A DNA stretch of 32,730 nucleotides, taken from assembly GCF_000373765.1 (NCBI RefSeq), contig NZ_KB892384.1:1-32730 (forward strand). Reading direction: 5' to 3'. Below the pieces are notes generated by a model. It was not told where the DNA came from. It made no database searches and saw only the letters and a program-made list of their open reading frames with translations. The translations under genes were made by a program, and so were the position numbers. Every line of letters begins with the position of its first letter. Positions within the stretch are counted from its first letter, which is position 1. The DNA is from Legionella shakespearei DSM 23087. GTDB taxonomy: Bacteria; Pseudomonadota; Gammaproteobacteria; Legionellales; Legionellaceae. Positions 17,618 through 26,229 of this stretch are shown in pieces.

Positions 17618-19552
17618 ATGGCAAAAATTATAGGAATAGACTTGGGTACTACCAACTCATGTGTTGCTGTAATGGAAGGTGACAAACCCAAGGTAATTGA
17701 AAACAGTGAAGGTCATCGTACAACGCCTTCTATCGTTGCCTTTACTGATGACAACGAAGTTTTGGTCGGACAAGCTGCTAAACGCCAGTCTGTTACCAAC
17801 CCTGAAAAAACCCTGTTTGCAATCAAAAGATTAATTGGCCGTAAATTTGATGATGCGGTAGTACAAAAAGACATCAAAATGGTTCCTTACAAAATTGTTA
17901 AGGCCGATAATGGCGATGCCTGGGTTCGTGTCAAAGATCAGGAAAAAGCACCACCGCAAATTTCTGCGGAAGTCTTGCGTAAAATGAAAAAGACTGCCGA
18001 AGATTATTTGGGCGAAGAAGTAAAAGAAGCGGTTATTACTGTACCCGCTTACTTCAACGACTCTCAACGTCAGGCAACCAAAGATGCTGGCCGTATTGCT
18101 GGTCTTGAAGTAAAACGTATCATTAACGAACCAACTGCCGCAGCGCTTGCTTACGGTATGGATAAAAAGCGTGGTGATTCCATTATTGCTGTGTATGACC
18201 TTGGTGGTGGTACCTTCGATATTTCCATTATTGAAATTGCTGAAGTAGATGGCGAACACCAGTTTGAAGTATTGGCAACTAATGGTGATACGTTCCTGGG
18301 TGGTGAAGATTTTGACCTGGCTTTAATTGACTATCTGGCTGCAGAATTCAAAAAAGATTCAGGCATTGATTTGCACAATGATCCTTTAGCCTTACAACGT
18401 CTGAAAGAAGCTGCTGAAAAAGCAAAAATTGAATTGTCTTCAGCGCAACAAACGGATGTAAACCTGCCTTATATCACTGCAGATGCATCTGGACCAAAAC
18501 ATTTAAACATTAAATTAACCCGTGCAAAACTGGAATCTCTGGTTGAAAAACTGGTTGAGCGTACTATTGAACCATGCAAAACAGCATTAAAAGATGCAGG
18601 ACTTACTGTATCGCAAATTAATGAAGTGATTTTGGTGGGTGGTCAGACCCGTATGCCTTTGGTACAAAAAACGGTTGAAGACTTTTTTGGTAAAGAGCCA
18701 CGTAAAGACGTTAACCCTGATGAAGCCGTTGCTGTTGGTGCGGCAATTCAGGCGGCAGTACTGTCTGGTGAAGTAAAAGACATTCTCCTGCTTGACGTAA
18801 CCCCATTGTCTTTAGGTATAGAAACTATGGGCGGCGTGATGACCAAGCTCATTGAGAAAAATACTACCATTCCTACTAAAGCGAATCAGGTATTTTCTAC
18901 AGCAGATGATAATCAGACTGCGGTAACTGTTCATGTATTACAAGGTGAGCGTGAGCAAGCTTCTGCAAATAAATCTTTAGGACGATTTGATTTGGGTGAC
19001 ATTCCTCCAGCACCACGCGGTGTTCCTCAAATTGAAGTAACTTTTGATATCGATGCTAACGGTATATTAAACGTTTCTGCTAAAGATAAAGCTACTGGTA
19101 AAGCGCAGTCCATCATTATTAAAGCATCAAGCGGTTTAAGTGATGAAGAAGTTGCTGCGATGGTTAAAGACGCACAATCTCATGCTGAAGAGGATAAAAA
19201 ATTCAAGGAAATGACGGAGCTGCGTAATCAGGCTGATAGTTTGATTCACAGTTGTGAAAAATCCGTGAAAGATTTGGCTGCAGAATTGGCTGAAGATGAG
19301 AAAAAAGGCATAGAAACAGCAATTGCTGAATTGAAAGAAGCAGTTCAAGGCACTGACAAGGCTCACATTGAAGATAAAATCAAAGTGCTGACTGATGCGT
19401 CTGCCAAGATGGCTGAGCGTATTTATGCGAAAAAATCAGCTGAAGGCCAGGCTTCTCAAGCCGATGCACCACAACAGCAAGAGTCTGCAAAACCAGCAGA
19501 TGAGGGTGTGGTTGATGCCGAGTTTGAAGAAGTTAAAGACGATAAGAACTAA
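17618..19552 (+). CDS. dnaK: Chaperone protein DnaK (Hsp70)
   Basis: ATP-driven protein-folding chaperone; 644 residues, full length. The nucleotide-binding domain (1-about 385) begins [18 protein letters not shown], followed by the Hsp70 signatures [13 protein letters not shown] and [11 protein letters not shown]. The linker [19 protein letters not shown] leads to the substrate-binding beta domain and then the helical lid. The C-terminus is low complexity, rich in Gln and Ala, and ends EEVKDDKN, like the EEVKD tail of proteobacterial DnaK that helps client capture. It follows grpE by 74 bp and has its own heat-shock promoter. The stop is 57 bp before an inverted repeat that separates it from dnaJ. 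Confidence 0.99.
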   Translation: MAKIIGIDLGTTNSCVAVMEGDKPKVIENSEGHRTTPSIVAFTDDNEVLVGQAAKRQSVTNPEKTLFAIKRLIGRKFDDAVVQKDIKMVPYKIVKADNGDAWVRVKDQEKAPPQISAEVLRKMKKTAEDYLGEEVKEAVITVPAYFNDSQRQATKDAGRIAGLEVKRIINEPTAAALAYGMDKKRGDSIIAVYDLGGGTFDISIIEIAEVDGEHQFEVLATNGDTFLGGEDFDLALIDYLAAEFKKDSGIDLHNDPLALQRLKEAAEKAKIELSSAQQTDVNLPYITADASGPKHLNIKLTRAKLESLVEKLVERTIEPCKTALKDAGLTVSQINEVILVGGQTRMPLVQKTVEDFFGKEPRKDVNPDEAVAVGAAIQAAVLSGEVKDILLLDVTPLSLGIETMGGVMTKLIEKNTTIPTKANQVFSTADDNQTAVTVHVLQGEREQASANKSLGRFDLGDIPPAPRGVPQIEVTFDIDANGILNVSAKDKATGKAQSIIIKASSGLSDEEVAAMVKDAQSHAEEDKKFKEMTELRNQADSLIHSCEKSVKDLAAELAEDEKKGIETAIAELKEAVQGTDKAHIEDKIKVLTDASAKMAERIYAKKSAEGQASQADAPQQQESAKPADEGVVDAEFEEVKDDKN

Positions 19553-19572
19553 GGTGAGGTAACCACGAGAAC

Positions 19573-19592
19573 ACGTCATTGTAAGATGACGT
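19573..19592. repeat. Perfect hairpin 3' of dnaK
   Basis: ACGTCAT (19573-19579) pairs with ATGACGT (19586-19592) around a 6-nt loop, 20 bp beyond the dnaK stop. No T-run follows. With the larger repeat just downstream it could modulate read-through to dnaJ. Confidence 0.5.
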
Positions 19593-19608
19593 ACTTGCGC
19601 GAAGCACA

Positions 19609-19689
19609 TCGTCCTGAGTGAAACGAAGGATCTCCCGATTTTGGCACTATGCCACTTGCAGGAGGTCCTTCGTTTCACTCAGGACGACG
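19609..19689. repeat. Short-loop type C variant (type F) between dnaK and dnaJ
   Basis: The left arm starts TCGTCCTGAGTGAAACGAAG and the right arm, about 19661-19689, ends TTTCACTCAGGACGACG. The GCGCG/TTTTT/GCGCG section of type C is replaced by the shorter GTGAAAC, but the TCCT-GA...GA-AGGA frame remains. The spacer GGCACTATGCC is the common core. It interrupts an otherwise compact chaperone operon. Confidence 0.82.
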
Positions 19690-19724
19690 TAAGTAAGCGC
19701 TAGTGTTCGAATGAAGTTATACTA

Positions 19725-19730
19725 TATAAT
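19725..19730 (+). promoter_or_regulatory. Possible sigma-70 -10 box for dnaJ
   Basis: A perfect TATAAT lies 33 nt before the dnaJ ATG, just after the inverted repeat. The -35 position is poor (AGTGTT-like). It suggests dnaJ may have its own housekeeping promoter; I found no CTTGAA/CCCCAT pair here. Confidence 0.35.
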
Positions 19731-19763
19731 GTAACGTTAATTATTTTTAAAGTGTGAGCAGTT

Positions 19764-20897
19764 ATGGAACAGCGGGATTATTATGAACTTTTAGAAATCA
19801 GTCGAGGTGCTTCAGATGCCGAGATTAAAAAAGCGTATCGCAAACTGGCAATGAAGTATCATCCCGATCGTAACCCAGACGATGCTACTGCTGAAGAAAA
19901 ATTCAAAGAAATTCAAAAAGCGTATGCCGTATTATCCGATCCCAAAAAACGTAGCGCCTATGATCAATTCGGCCATGCTGCTGTTGATGGTTCTGGAGGC
20001 CCTGGCGGTTTTGGTGGTTTCGGTGGCTTTGGCGATGTCTTTGAAGACATTTTTGAAAATATATTTTCCGGCGGACGCGGCCAGGGGCGCCAGTCTCGCG
20101 GTCAACGCGGTTCCGATTTGCAATTTAATGTGCAATTAACCCTTGAAGAAGCTGCGGCCGGCAAGGAAATTGAAATTACCGTTCCACGCCATGGCAGTTG
20201 TACTACCTGTGATGGCTCTGGGGCGAAAAAGGGTACCCATCCAAAATCCTGTGAAACCTGTAATGGTATTGGCCAGGTCAGAATTCAACAAGGCTTTTTC
20301 TCTATTCAGCAAACGTGTCCAAGTTGTCATGGTGAAGGAAAAATTATTTCTGATCCGTGCACCAGTTGCCATGGGCAGGGGCGAATTCGTGAAAGTAAAA
20401 AATTAACCGTTAAAATTCCTGCTGGTGTCGATAACGGCGACAGAGTCCGTTTGAGCGGCGAGGGTGAGGCCGGAGTACATGGCGGTGGTCCTGGAGATCT
20501 CTATGTTCAGGTGAACGTCAAGACGCACAGCATTTTTGAACGCAATGATAATGATTTGCATTGTGAAGTTCCCATCAGCTTTATTACTGCAGCCCTTGGC
20601 GGTTCTATCGAAGTGCCTACTCTTGAAGGGCGTGTGACGCTAAAAATTCCTCATGAAACACAGACAGGTAAAGTATTCCGCCTGAGAGGTAAAGGGGTAA
20701 AATCCGTCCGTGGCCATGGACAGGGTGACTTATTATGTAGAGTCGTTGTGGAAACGCCAGTGAATTTGTCCAAAGAACAAAAGGACTTACTCACGAATCT
20801 TCAGGAATCTTTGGAACATGCCAAATCCAATCATTCCCCCCGATCTACATCCTGGTTTGCCGGAGTGAAAAAATTTTTTGAAGACATGAAATTTTGA
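19764..20897 (+). CDS. dnaJ: Chaperone protein DnaJ (Hsp40, type I)
   Basis: Stimulates the DnaK ATPase and delivers unfolded clients. 377 residues with all type I domains: J domain (1-70) with HPD at 33-35, Gly/Phe-rich linker (about 77-102), and a zinc domain with four CxxCxGxG repeats beginning at Cys146, Cys163, Cys185 and Cys199. The C-terminal substrate-binding barrels follow, including [13 protein letters not shown] and [19 protein letters not shown]. The upstream ribosome-binding site is weak (GTGAGCAG). It sits 211 bp behind dnaK, separated by a hairpin and a type F repeat. carA follows on the same strand after 74 bp. Confidence 0.99.
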   Translation: MEQRDYYELLEISRGASDAEIKKAYRKLAMKYHPDRNPDDATAEEKFKEIQKAYAVLSDPKKRSAYDQFGHAAVDGSGGPGGFGGFGGFGDVFEDIFENIFSGGRGQGRQSRGQRGSDLQFNVQLTLEEAAAGKEIEITVPRHGSCTTCDGSGAKKGTHPKSCETCNGIGQVRIQQGFFSIQQTCPSCHGEGKIISDPCTSCHGQGRIRESKKLTVKIPAGVDNGDRVRLSGEGEAGVHGGGPGDLYVQVNVKTHSIFERNDNDLHCEVPISFITAALGGSIEVPTLEGRVTLKIPHETQTGKVFRLRGKGVKSVRGHGQGDLLCRVVVETPVNLSKEQKDLLTNLQESLEHAKSNHSPRSTSWFAGVKKFFEDMKF

Positions 20898-20971
20898 TTG
20901 AAGTGCGTTACAATTGCTAAATTTTTTACATTCCCTATGGTAACCATATCGGATACAGCAGAGTATCACTC

Positions 20972-22084
20972 ATGATGAATAAACCAGCAATTCTAGTGTT
21001 AGCTGATGGCACAATCTACGAAGGAATATCAGTGGGTGCGAGCGGAGACTGCGTAGGTGAGCTGGTTTTCAACACCTCTATGACGGGGTATCAGGAAATG
21101 CTCACTGATCCCTCTTACGCGCGCCAGATTATTACTTTAACCGCCTCCCATGTAGGGAATACAGGTTGCACCAGCGAAGACATGGAGTCTAACAAAGTTT
21201 GGGCTTCGGGGCTGGTTATGCGCGATTGCTCTATAATGCACAGTAACTATAGGGCGCAACAATCCCTTCCTGAATGGTTGAAAAAAAATGGCGTTGTGGC
21301 CATAGCCGGTATTGATACCCGTGATTTGACCCTGAGACTACGTGAACATGGGGCTATAGGTGCCTGCATCAGTACTCGAACTGATGAACCTCAGGCTGTG
21401 CTGGATAAGGCCAAGGCCTTCGCCGGACTGGATGGCGTGGATTTGGCTCTGGAAGTGTCACGGCAAACTGTTGAACGCTGGCATGAAGGACGAGGCGAGT
21501 GGGGTGCTCCGTCGCAACCTCATCAATTTCATGTGGTTGCCTATGACTTTGGTGTAAAACATAATATTTTACGCATTCTTCATGATAAAGGCTGTCATTT
21601 AACCGTAGTACCTGCCAATACACCTGCTGAAGAAGTTCTGGCAATGAATCCTGACGGCGTGTTTTTGTCTAATGGTCCAGGGGATCCTGGCGCCTGTGAT
21701 TATGCCATTAAAGCAACCAAAGAGTTTTTGGATCACAATATCCCGGTATTTGGTATTTGTCTGGGATTTCAGATTTTAGCCCTCGCATCTGGAGGGACAA
21801 CGAAAAAAATGAAGTTCGGCCATCATGGGTCGAATCATCCTGTTGTAGAGACCCAAGGGAAAAAAAGGGTTTTTATAACCAGTCAAAATCATGGTTTTGC
21901 AGTGGATGAAGATAGTCTTCCCGAAAGTCTGGAGGTCACCCATCGTTCTTTATTTGATAACAGCTTGCAGGGAATCAAGCACAAACGTAAGCCGGCATTT
22001 GGTTTTCAGGGACATCCGGAAGCGAGTCCCGGACCACATGAAATAGAAGTACTATTTGATGAATTTATCAGGCTAATGAAATAA
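20972..22084 (+). CDS. carA: Carbamoyl-phosphate synthase small subunit
   Basis: Glutamine amidotransferase subunit that supplies ammonia to CarB for carbamoyl phosphate, feeding arginine and pyrimidine synthesis. 370 residues. The N-terminal small-chain domain (1-about 150) includes [20 protein letters not shown]. The class I GATase domain has Cys263 in GICLGFQ and His348 and Glu350 in [14 protein letters not shown] replaces the common GHQ, which the GxCxGxQ consensus allows. The product could start at either of two adjacent ATGs. No carB follows: the next gene is metK, so the two subunits are encoded apart here. A promoter in the 74-bp gap after dnaJ is likely (TTGCTA, 16 nt, TATGGT; weak). 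Confidence 0.98.
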   Translation: MMNKPAILVLADGTIYEGISVGASGDCVGELVFNTSMTGYQEMLTDPSYARQIITLTASHVGNTGCTSEDMESNKVWASGLVMRDCSIMHSNYRAQQSLPEWLKKNGVVAIAGIDTRDLTLRLREHGAIGACISTRTDEPQAVLDKAKAFAGLDGVDLALEVSRQTVERWHEGRGEWGAPSQPHQFHVVAYDFGVKHNILRILHDKGCHLTVVPANTPAEEVLAMNPDGVFLSNGPGDPGACDYAIKATKEFLDHNIPVFGICLGFQILALASGGTTKKMKFGHHGSNHPVVETQGKKRVFITSQNHGFAVDEDSLPESLEVTHRSLFDNSLQGIKHKRKPAFGFQGHPEASPGPHEIEVLFDEFIRLMK

Positions 22085-22143
22085 GGTTTGTGGCTTTTGC
22101 CTCATCCTTAAGTTGTTGCGATATTTTTTATAGAGGATATACA

Positions 22144-23292
22144 ATGAATGAATTCCATGTTTTTACCTCCGAATCAGTTTCTGAGGGACATCCTGACAAA
22201 ATCGCTGATCAGATCTCTGACGCCATATTAGATGCAATTTTAAGACAGGATCCAGGTGCCAGAGTTGCCTGCGAAGTCTTTGTCAAGACTGGAATGGTAA
22301 TGGTTGGCGGTGAAATAACGACTAAAGCCTGGGTTGATGTTGATGACATCACTCGCCAGGTGATTAAAGAGATAGGATACAACAGTTCCCAAATGGGGTT
22401 CGATTGGGAATCCTGTGCGGTACTTTCTGCTATAGGCAAACAATCGCCAGATATCGCTCAAGGTGTAGATAATCAACAGACCAAAATTTTAGGTGCTGGA
22501 GATCAGGGACTAATGTTTGGCTATGCCAGCCGTGAAACCGATGTGTTTATGCCCGCTCCTATAGCTTATGCCCACCGTTTGATGGAAAAGCAGGCCAATT
22601 TACGCAAATCAGGCAAATTACCCTGGTTGCGACCTGATGCCAAGAGCCAGGTTACCCTGAAATATGAGCATGGAAAACCGGTAGAAGTAGACACAGTTGT
22701 TCTCTCCACCCAACATTCACCAGAAATCAGTCATAGTGATTTAACCGAAGCGGTGCGTGAAGAAATTATTAAAGCAGTGCTCCCTGCCGAATGGTTAACT
22801 GACAGGACTCGCTATTTTATTAATCCTACCGGCCGCTTTGTTATTGGTGGTCCCTTAGGTGATTGCGGTTTAACCGGACGTAAAATTATTGTAGATACTT
22901 ATGGCGGTATGGCCAGACATGGTGGCGGTTGCTTTTCAGGAAAAGATCCTTCCAAAGTAGACCGTTCAGCCGCTTATGCTGCACGCCACGTCGCGAAAAA
23001 CATAGTGGCTGCGGGTATTGCTGACAAATGTGAAATACAGGTATCTTATGCTATTGGTATTGCTGAACCTACTTCAATTTCGGTTGATACTTTTGGAACG
23101 GGGCGGTTAAAAAATAGCGAAATTATCGATTTGATTCATACCCATTTCGATTTGACCCCGCAAGGTATTATTGAGCATCATGATTTGTTGCGACCAATTT
23201 ATCAGCGAACCGCAACTTATGGACATTATGGTCGAGATGATTTCCCTTGGGAGCGTCTGGATAAAGTACCTGAATTGAAAAAGGCACTTTAA
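22144..23292 (+). CDS. metK: S-adenosylmethionine synthetase
   Basis: Makes S-adenosylmethionine from methionine and ATP. I start it at ATG 22144 ([19 protein letters not shown]), 382 residues, because this matches the family and has GAGGATAT just upstream. The frame stays open 18 codons further up to 22090, but that stretch has no conservation. Motifs include the N-terminal ATP-binding [17 protein letters not shown], and the glycine-rich P-loop-like [19 protein letters not shown], where Cys replaces the usual Ala of GGGAFSGKD. It lies 59 bp after carA and 57 bp before ahcY. With ahcY it forms the synthesis and product-removal ends of the SAM cycle. Confidence 0.98.
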   Translation: MNEFHVFTSESVSEGHPDKIADQISDAILDAILRQDPGARVACEVFVKTGMVMVGGEITTKAWVDVDDITRQVIKEIGYNSSQMGFDWESCAVLSAIGKQSPDIAQGVDNQQTKILGAGDQGLMFGYASRETDVFMPAPIAYAHRLMEKQANLRKSGKLPWLRPDAKSQVTLKYEHGKPVEVDTVVLSTQHSPEISHSDLTEAVREEIIKAVLPAEWLTDRTRYFINPTGRFVIGGPLGDCGLTGRKIIVDTYGGMARHGGGCFSGKDPSKVDRSAAYAARHVAKNIVAAGIADKCEIQVSYAIGIAEPTSISVDTFGTGRLKNSEIIDLIHTHFDLTPQGIIEHHDLLRPIYQRTATYGHYGRDDFPWERLDKVPELKKAL

Positions 23293-23349
23293 AGTTCAGC
23301 CAGGGGCTGGCAACAGACCCTGATAAACAGCACTAAAATAAAGGAATGT

Positions 23350-24678
23350 ATGATGAAATTAGCGGATGAGGCAGTGTTAAAAGGAAATGGGACTCAGGAT
23401 TATAAAGTGGCAAATATGTCTTTAGCCTCCTGGGGACGTAAAGAAATTGCTATAGCCGAAACGGAAATGCCTGGCCTTATGGCTTTGCGTGAAGAGTTCG
23501 GCGCTGCCAAGCCGCTAAAAGGCGCCCGTATTGCGGGCTGCCTGCATATGACCATTCAGACTGCGGTGCTGATTGAAACCTTAATTGCTTTAGGCGCTGA
23601 AGTACGCTGGTCGTCTTGTAATATATTTTCAACCCAGGATCATGCTGCGTCAGCCATAGCGGCTGCCGGAATTCCTGTATTCGCCTGGAAAGGGGAGACA
23701 GAAGAGGAATACTGGTGGTGTGTGGAACAGACTTTACGTGGCCCTAATGGTTGGACTCCTAATTTGCTGCTCGATGATGGCGGTGATTTAACTCAGATCA
23801 TTCATGAAAAACACCCTGAATTGTTAGCTGGAATCAAAGGGGTTTCAGAAGAAACAACGACGGGCGTGGCCAGATTATATGAAATGGCAAAACAAGGTCA
23901 TTTAAAAATCCCTGCTATTAACGTCAATGATGCGGTAACCAAATCCAAATTTGATAATCTGTACGGCTGCCGGGAATCCTTACTGGATGGCTTGAAACGC
24001 GCTACAGATGTAATGATCGCGGGTAAGCTGGCGGTAATTCTTGGCTATGGTGATGTGGGCAAAGGTTGTGCCCAGGCTCTGCGCGGTCAGGGAGCTACCG
24101 TTTTAATTGCTGAAATTGATCCTATATGTGCCTTGCAGGCTGCAATGGAAGGATACAGAGTGGTAACTCTTGATGATGTTGCGGATCAAGTAGATATAGT
24201 CGTGACTGCCACAGGCAATTATCATGTTGTTACTCATGATCACATGAAACGTATGCGCAATCAGGCCATACTGTGTAATATTGGCCATTTTGATTCTGAA
24301 ATAGACATCCACAGTTTGAAACAATACCAATGGGAAAATATTAAACCTCAGGTTGATCATGTGATATTTCCTGATGGAAAGCGCATTATTATTCTCGCAG
24401 AAGGACGTCTGGTAAATCTTGGTTGTGCCACAGGCCATCCCAGTTTCGTGATGTCCGCGTCGTTTACCAATCAGGTCTTGGCGCAAATTGAGTTGTTTAA
24501 AAACTCAGATCAGTATAAATGCCAGGTTTATGTTCTGCCCAAACTTCTGGATGAAAAGGTAGCTCGTCTGCATTTGGCTCGTATTGGAGCAAAGTTAACC
24601 CAATTAACCAGCGAACAGGCTGAATATATTGGTGTTGACAAAAAAGGACCTTATAAGCCTGAGCATTATCGCTATTGA
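23350..24678 (+). CDS. ahcY: Adenosylhomocysteinase (SAH hydrolase)
   Basis: Splits S-adenosylhomocysteine to homocysteine and adenosine, relieving product inhibition of methyltransferases; NAD is a tightly bound cofactor. 442 residues. Conserved stretches are [16 protein letters not shown] (63-78), the substrate site around [14 protein letters not shown] (88-101), [21 protein letters not shown] (191-211), the NAD Rossmann motif GYGDVGKG (232-239), and the family C-terminus [19 protein letters not shown] precedes the ATG. It follows metK closely. The short leader was checked for a SAH riboswitch and none was recognised. Confidence 0.98.
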   Translation: MMKLADEAVLKGNGTQDYKVANMSLASWGRKEIAIAETEMPGLMALREEFGAAKPLKGARIAGCLHMTIQTAVLIETLIALGAEVRWSSCNIFSTQDHAASAIAAAGIPVFAWKGETEEEYWWCVEQTLRGPNGWTPNLLLDDGGDLTQIIHEKHPELLAGIKGVSEETTTGVARLYEMAKQGHLKIPAINVNDAVTKSKFDNLYGCRESLLDGLKRATDVMIAGKLAVILGYGDVGKGCAQALRGQGATVLIAEIDPICALQAAMEGYRVVTLDDVADQVDIVVTATGNYHVVTHDHMKRMRNQAILCNIGHFDSEIDIHSLKQYQWENIKPQVDHVIFPDGKRIIILAEGRLVNLGCATGHPSFVMSASFTNQVLAQIELFKNSDQYKCQVYVLPKLLDEKVARLHLARIGAKLTQLTSEQAEYIGVDKKGPYKPEHYRY

Positions 24679-24751
24679 TAAGGTATTTACTCTTTGGGAT
24701 GAATTATTTATTTAAAGATTTATAATCAATCATAATTGGGGATGCAGTTTA

Positions 24752-25759
24752 GTGGATCATGTTATTGCAGCAAACTATCTTTCCAATCTGGAAAAGTGTC
24801 TTGAGCAATTGGGGGTAGAGCACTTTCTTGACACGATCAATTTTGATCTTGCCCGAGCACAGGATCCTGCAGCCTTTTTGACTCTGGATGAACTGAAATA
24901 TGTCATTGATGAAGCCTACAAATTAAGTAATTGTCCTCAATTAGGGCTTATTTTTGGTAAGAGTTTATCCATAGTGAACCATGGCTTTCTGGGGTATGCT
25001 GCCATGAGCAGTCCCACCTTGGGGGAAGCGCTTCGGACTACTTTAAGCTATCTGAATGTACGTACTAATTTATTTCATATAGAACTGAACATGTCTGAGG
25101 ATTTTAAGACTGTCGCCATTGATTTTGCTACCCGAATCAATGACCCGATAATATCGCGTTTTCTTCTTGAGCTGGCGATTACTCATCTTGTCAAGATGAG
25201 AACCTTTTTGATTGGTTCATCCCTTCCTTTCCTGAAAATCGAATTAAATTATGATAAACCTGATTACGCTGATTTTTATCAGGAATTATTTCAAACCGAG
25301 ATAGTATTTAATTCTAAATACTGCCGTGTTTTGGCTAATGCTGAAGAATTAAATTATCCCGTCAATTTTGCGGATGATGTCAGCTTTCAACTGGCAAAAG
25401 CCCAGTTACAGGAAATGGTGAAAAATCTTGCGTTAAACGAGGATTTGGCCAGCAAAATAAAATCCATTTTACTGAATAAAAATCTGAATCAAATCAGTAT
25501 GGAAGATATTGCCAGCCAATTGTGCATGTCTTCCCGAACACTTAGACGCCATTTGCAAAGGCTTAATATCACTTATCAAGAGTTATTTGATGAGGTACGT
25601 GAGCAAAAAGCAAAGGCATTTTTACTCAATCAACATATTTCCATGACTGAAATCAGCTTCCTGTTGGGATTTCATGATACGTCTAACTTTTCCAAAGCAT
25701 TCAAGCGCTGGACAGGTTCTACCCCATCCGAATACCGTGAGCATCACGGAATAGGTTAA
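24752..25759 (+). CDS. AraC-family transcriptional regulator (PF12625-like N-domain)
   Basis: Predicted DNA-binding regulator, 335 residues. The N-terminal 200 residues resemble the arabinose-binding-type domain found in OruR/ArgR-like AraC regulators (FGKSLSIVNHGFLGYAAMSS and following). The C-terminal double helix-turn-helix (about 240-332) contains SMEDIASQLCMSSRTLRRHL and then the diagnostic SFLLGFHDTSNFSKAFKRWT and PSEYRE. I place the start at GTG 24752, with GGGGATG about 8 nt upstream. The ligand and targets are unknown. The next gene downstream is a secreted protease on the same strand, a possible but unproven target. The 73-bp gap after ahcY is A/T-rich. Confidence 0.9.
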   Translation: MDHVIAANYLSNLEKCLEQLGVEHFLDTINFDLARAQDPAAFLTLDELKYVIDEAYKLSNCPQLGLIFGKSLSIVNHGFLGYAAMSSPTLGEALRTTLSYLNVRTNLFHIELNMSEDFKTVAIDFATRINDPIISRFLLELAITHLVKMRTFLIGSSLPFLKIELNYDKPDYADFYQELFQTEIVFNSKYCRVLANAEELNYPVNFADDVSFQLAKAQLQEMVKNLALNEDLASKIKSILLNKNLNQISMEDIASQLCMSSRTLRRHLQRLNITYQELFDEVREQKAKAFLLNQHISMTEISFLLGFHDTSNFSKAFKRWTGSTPSEYREHHGIG

Positions 25760-25802
25760 ATAGATGTGCTCAGAGCAACGTCGATTCGGAATGGCGCAGT
25801 TT

Positions 25803-25901
25803 GTAGCCTTGATGCAGCGATAGCGAAATCAAGGTTTGCATCCCGTGGAAAAGGCTAAAATAAAGAAAACCTTGATTACGCTATCGCTGCATCAAGGCTA
25901 C
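25803..25901. repeat. Type E GTAG-headed inverted pair
   Basis: Two 35-bp arms (25803-25837 and 25867-25901) are inverted with one mismatch, around a 29-nt spacer. Each begins GTAGCCTTGATGCAGCG and folds internally (CCTTGAT with ATCAAGG). The GTAG head and internal hairpin are as in types A and B, but the stem and loop sequences are different. It is the only copy in the window. Confidence 0.9.
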
Positions 25902-25953
25902 GATTATATGATTTCTGATACGAGGTACGATTTTTATCCCACTCCCCGATCCA

Positions 25954-26054
25954 CGTCGTCCTGAGCGCGTCTTTTTGCGCGAAGGATCTCCAAATATTGG
26001 CACCATGCCACTTTCAGGAGATCCTTCGCGCAAAAAGACGCGCTCAGGACGACG
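25954..26054. repeat. Complete type C inverted element (101 bp)
   Basis: Arms at 25954-25991 and 26017-26054 are perfect inverted copies. The 25-nt spacer reads AAATATTGGCACCATGCC and on, opposite in orientation to the spacers at 14912-15012 and 31290-31390, so the spacer flips between copies. The left flank CCCCGATCCA belongs to the extended arm. Confidence 0.93.
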
Positions 26055-26071
26055 GAATTCTGGCAGGGTGT

Positions 26072-26137
26072 GTAGCCCGGTCTGCTTGCAGCCGGGATCG
26101 CAGTGGCACCATCTCGGTTGCAAGCAAGCCGGGCTGC
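26072..26137. repeat. Type B inverted pair, right arm degenerate
   Basis: The left arm GTAGCCCGGTCTGCTTGCAG is intact and followed by the GATCGCAGTGGCACCA core. The right arm ends GCCGGGCTGC, so its GTAG head has become GCAG and several stem bases have changed. Confidence 0.8.
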
Positions 26138-26229
26138 AATACGGTCTTGTTTTGCCATTTATTCTCCTGCATACTGAAATGCTTGGTATATATAGCTTCT
26201 TTCTAAAGGCTTAATAAGGAGATTTACGT

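Larger units (their letters stand above)
25760..26229. other. 470-bp repeat-filled gap between the AraC gene and the protease
   Basis: Three repeats follow one another: type E pair (25803-25901), type C element (25954-26054) and type B pair (26072-26137). The last 90 bp lead into the protease and end in an AAGGAG ribosome-binding site. Open frames here merely traverse palindromes. No gene was seen. Confidence 0.8.

Noticed and set aside
17831..18259. 142-residue minus-strand frame inside dnaK
   Set aside because: Shadow of a strongly conserved gene; such antisense frames are common in dnaK and show no own signals.
22090..22143. Upstream start for metK adding 18 residues
   Set aside because: The added stretch is unconserved and lacks a ribosome-binding site, whereas ATG 22144 has GAGGATAT before it and matches the family N-terminus.
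23293..23349. Possible SAH or SAM riboswitch in the metK-ahcY gap
   Set aside because: Only 57 nt. GGGGCTGGC is present but I could not build the paired core of a SAH, SAM-I or SAM-SAH motif. A covariance-model search (Rfam) would settle it.
25881..26214. Open frames in several places encoding a recurrent RRPERVFLREGSPE / GDPSRKKTRSGRR peptide, also near 4120, 14900 and 31280
   Set aside because: They are translations of type C palindromes, open on both strands because the arms lack stops in those frames. They recur wherever the repeat does and have no ribosome-binding sites or independent conservation.
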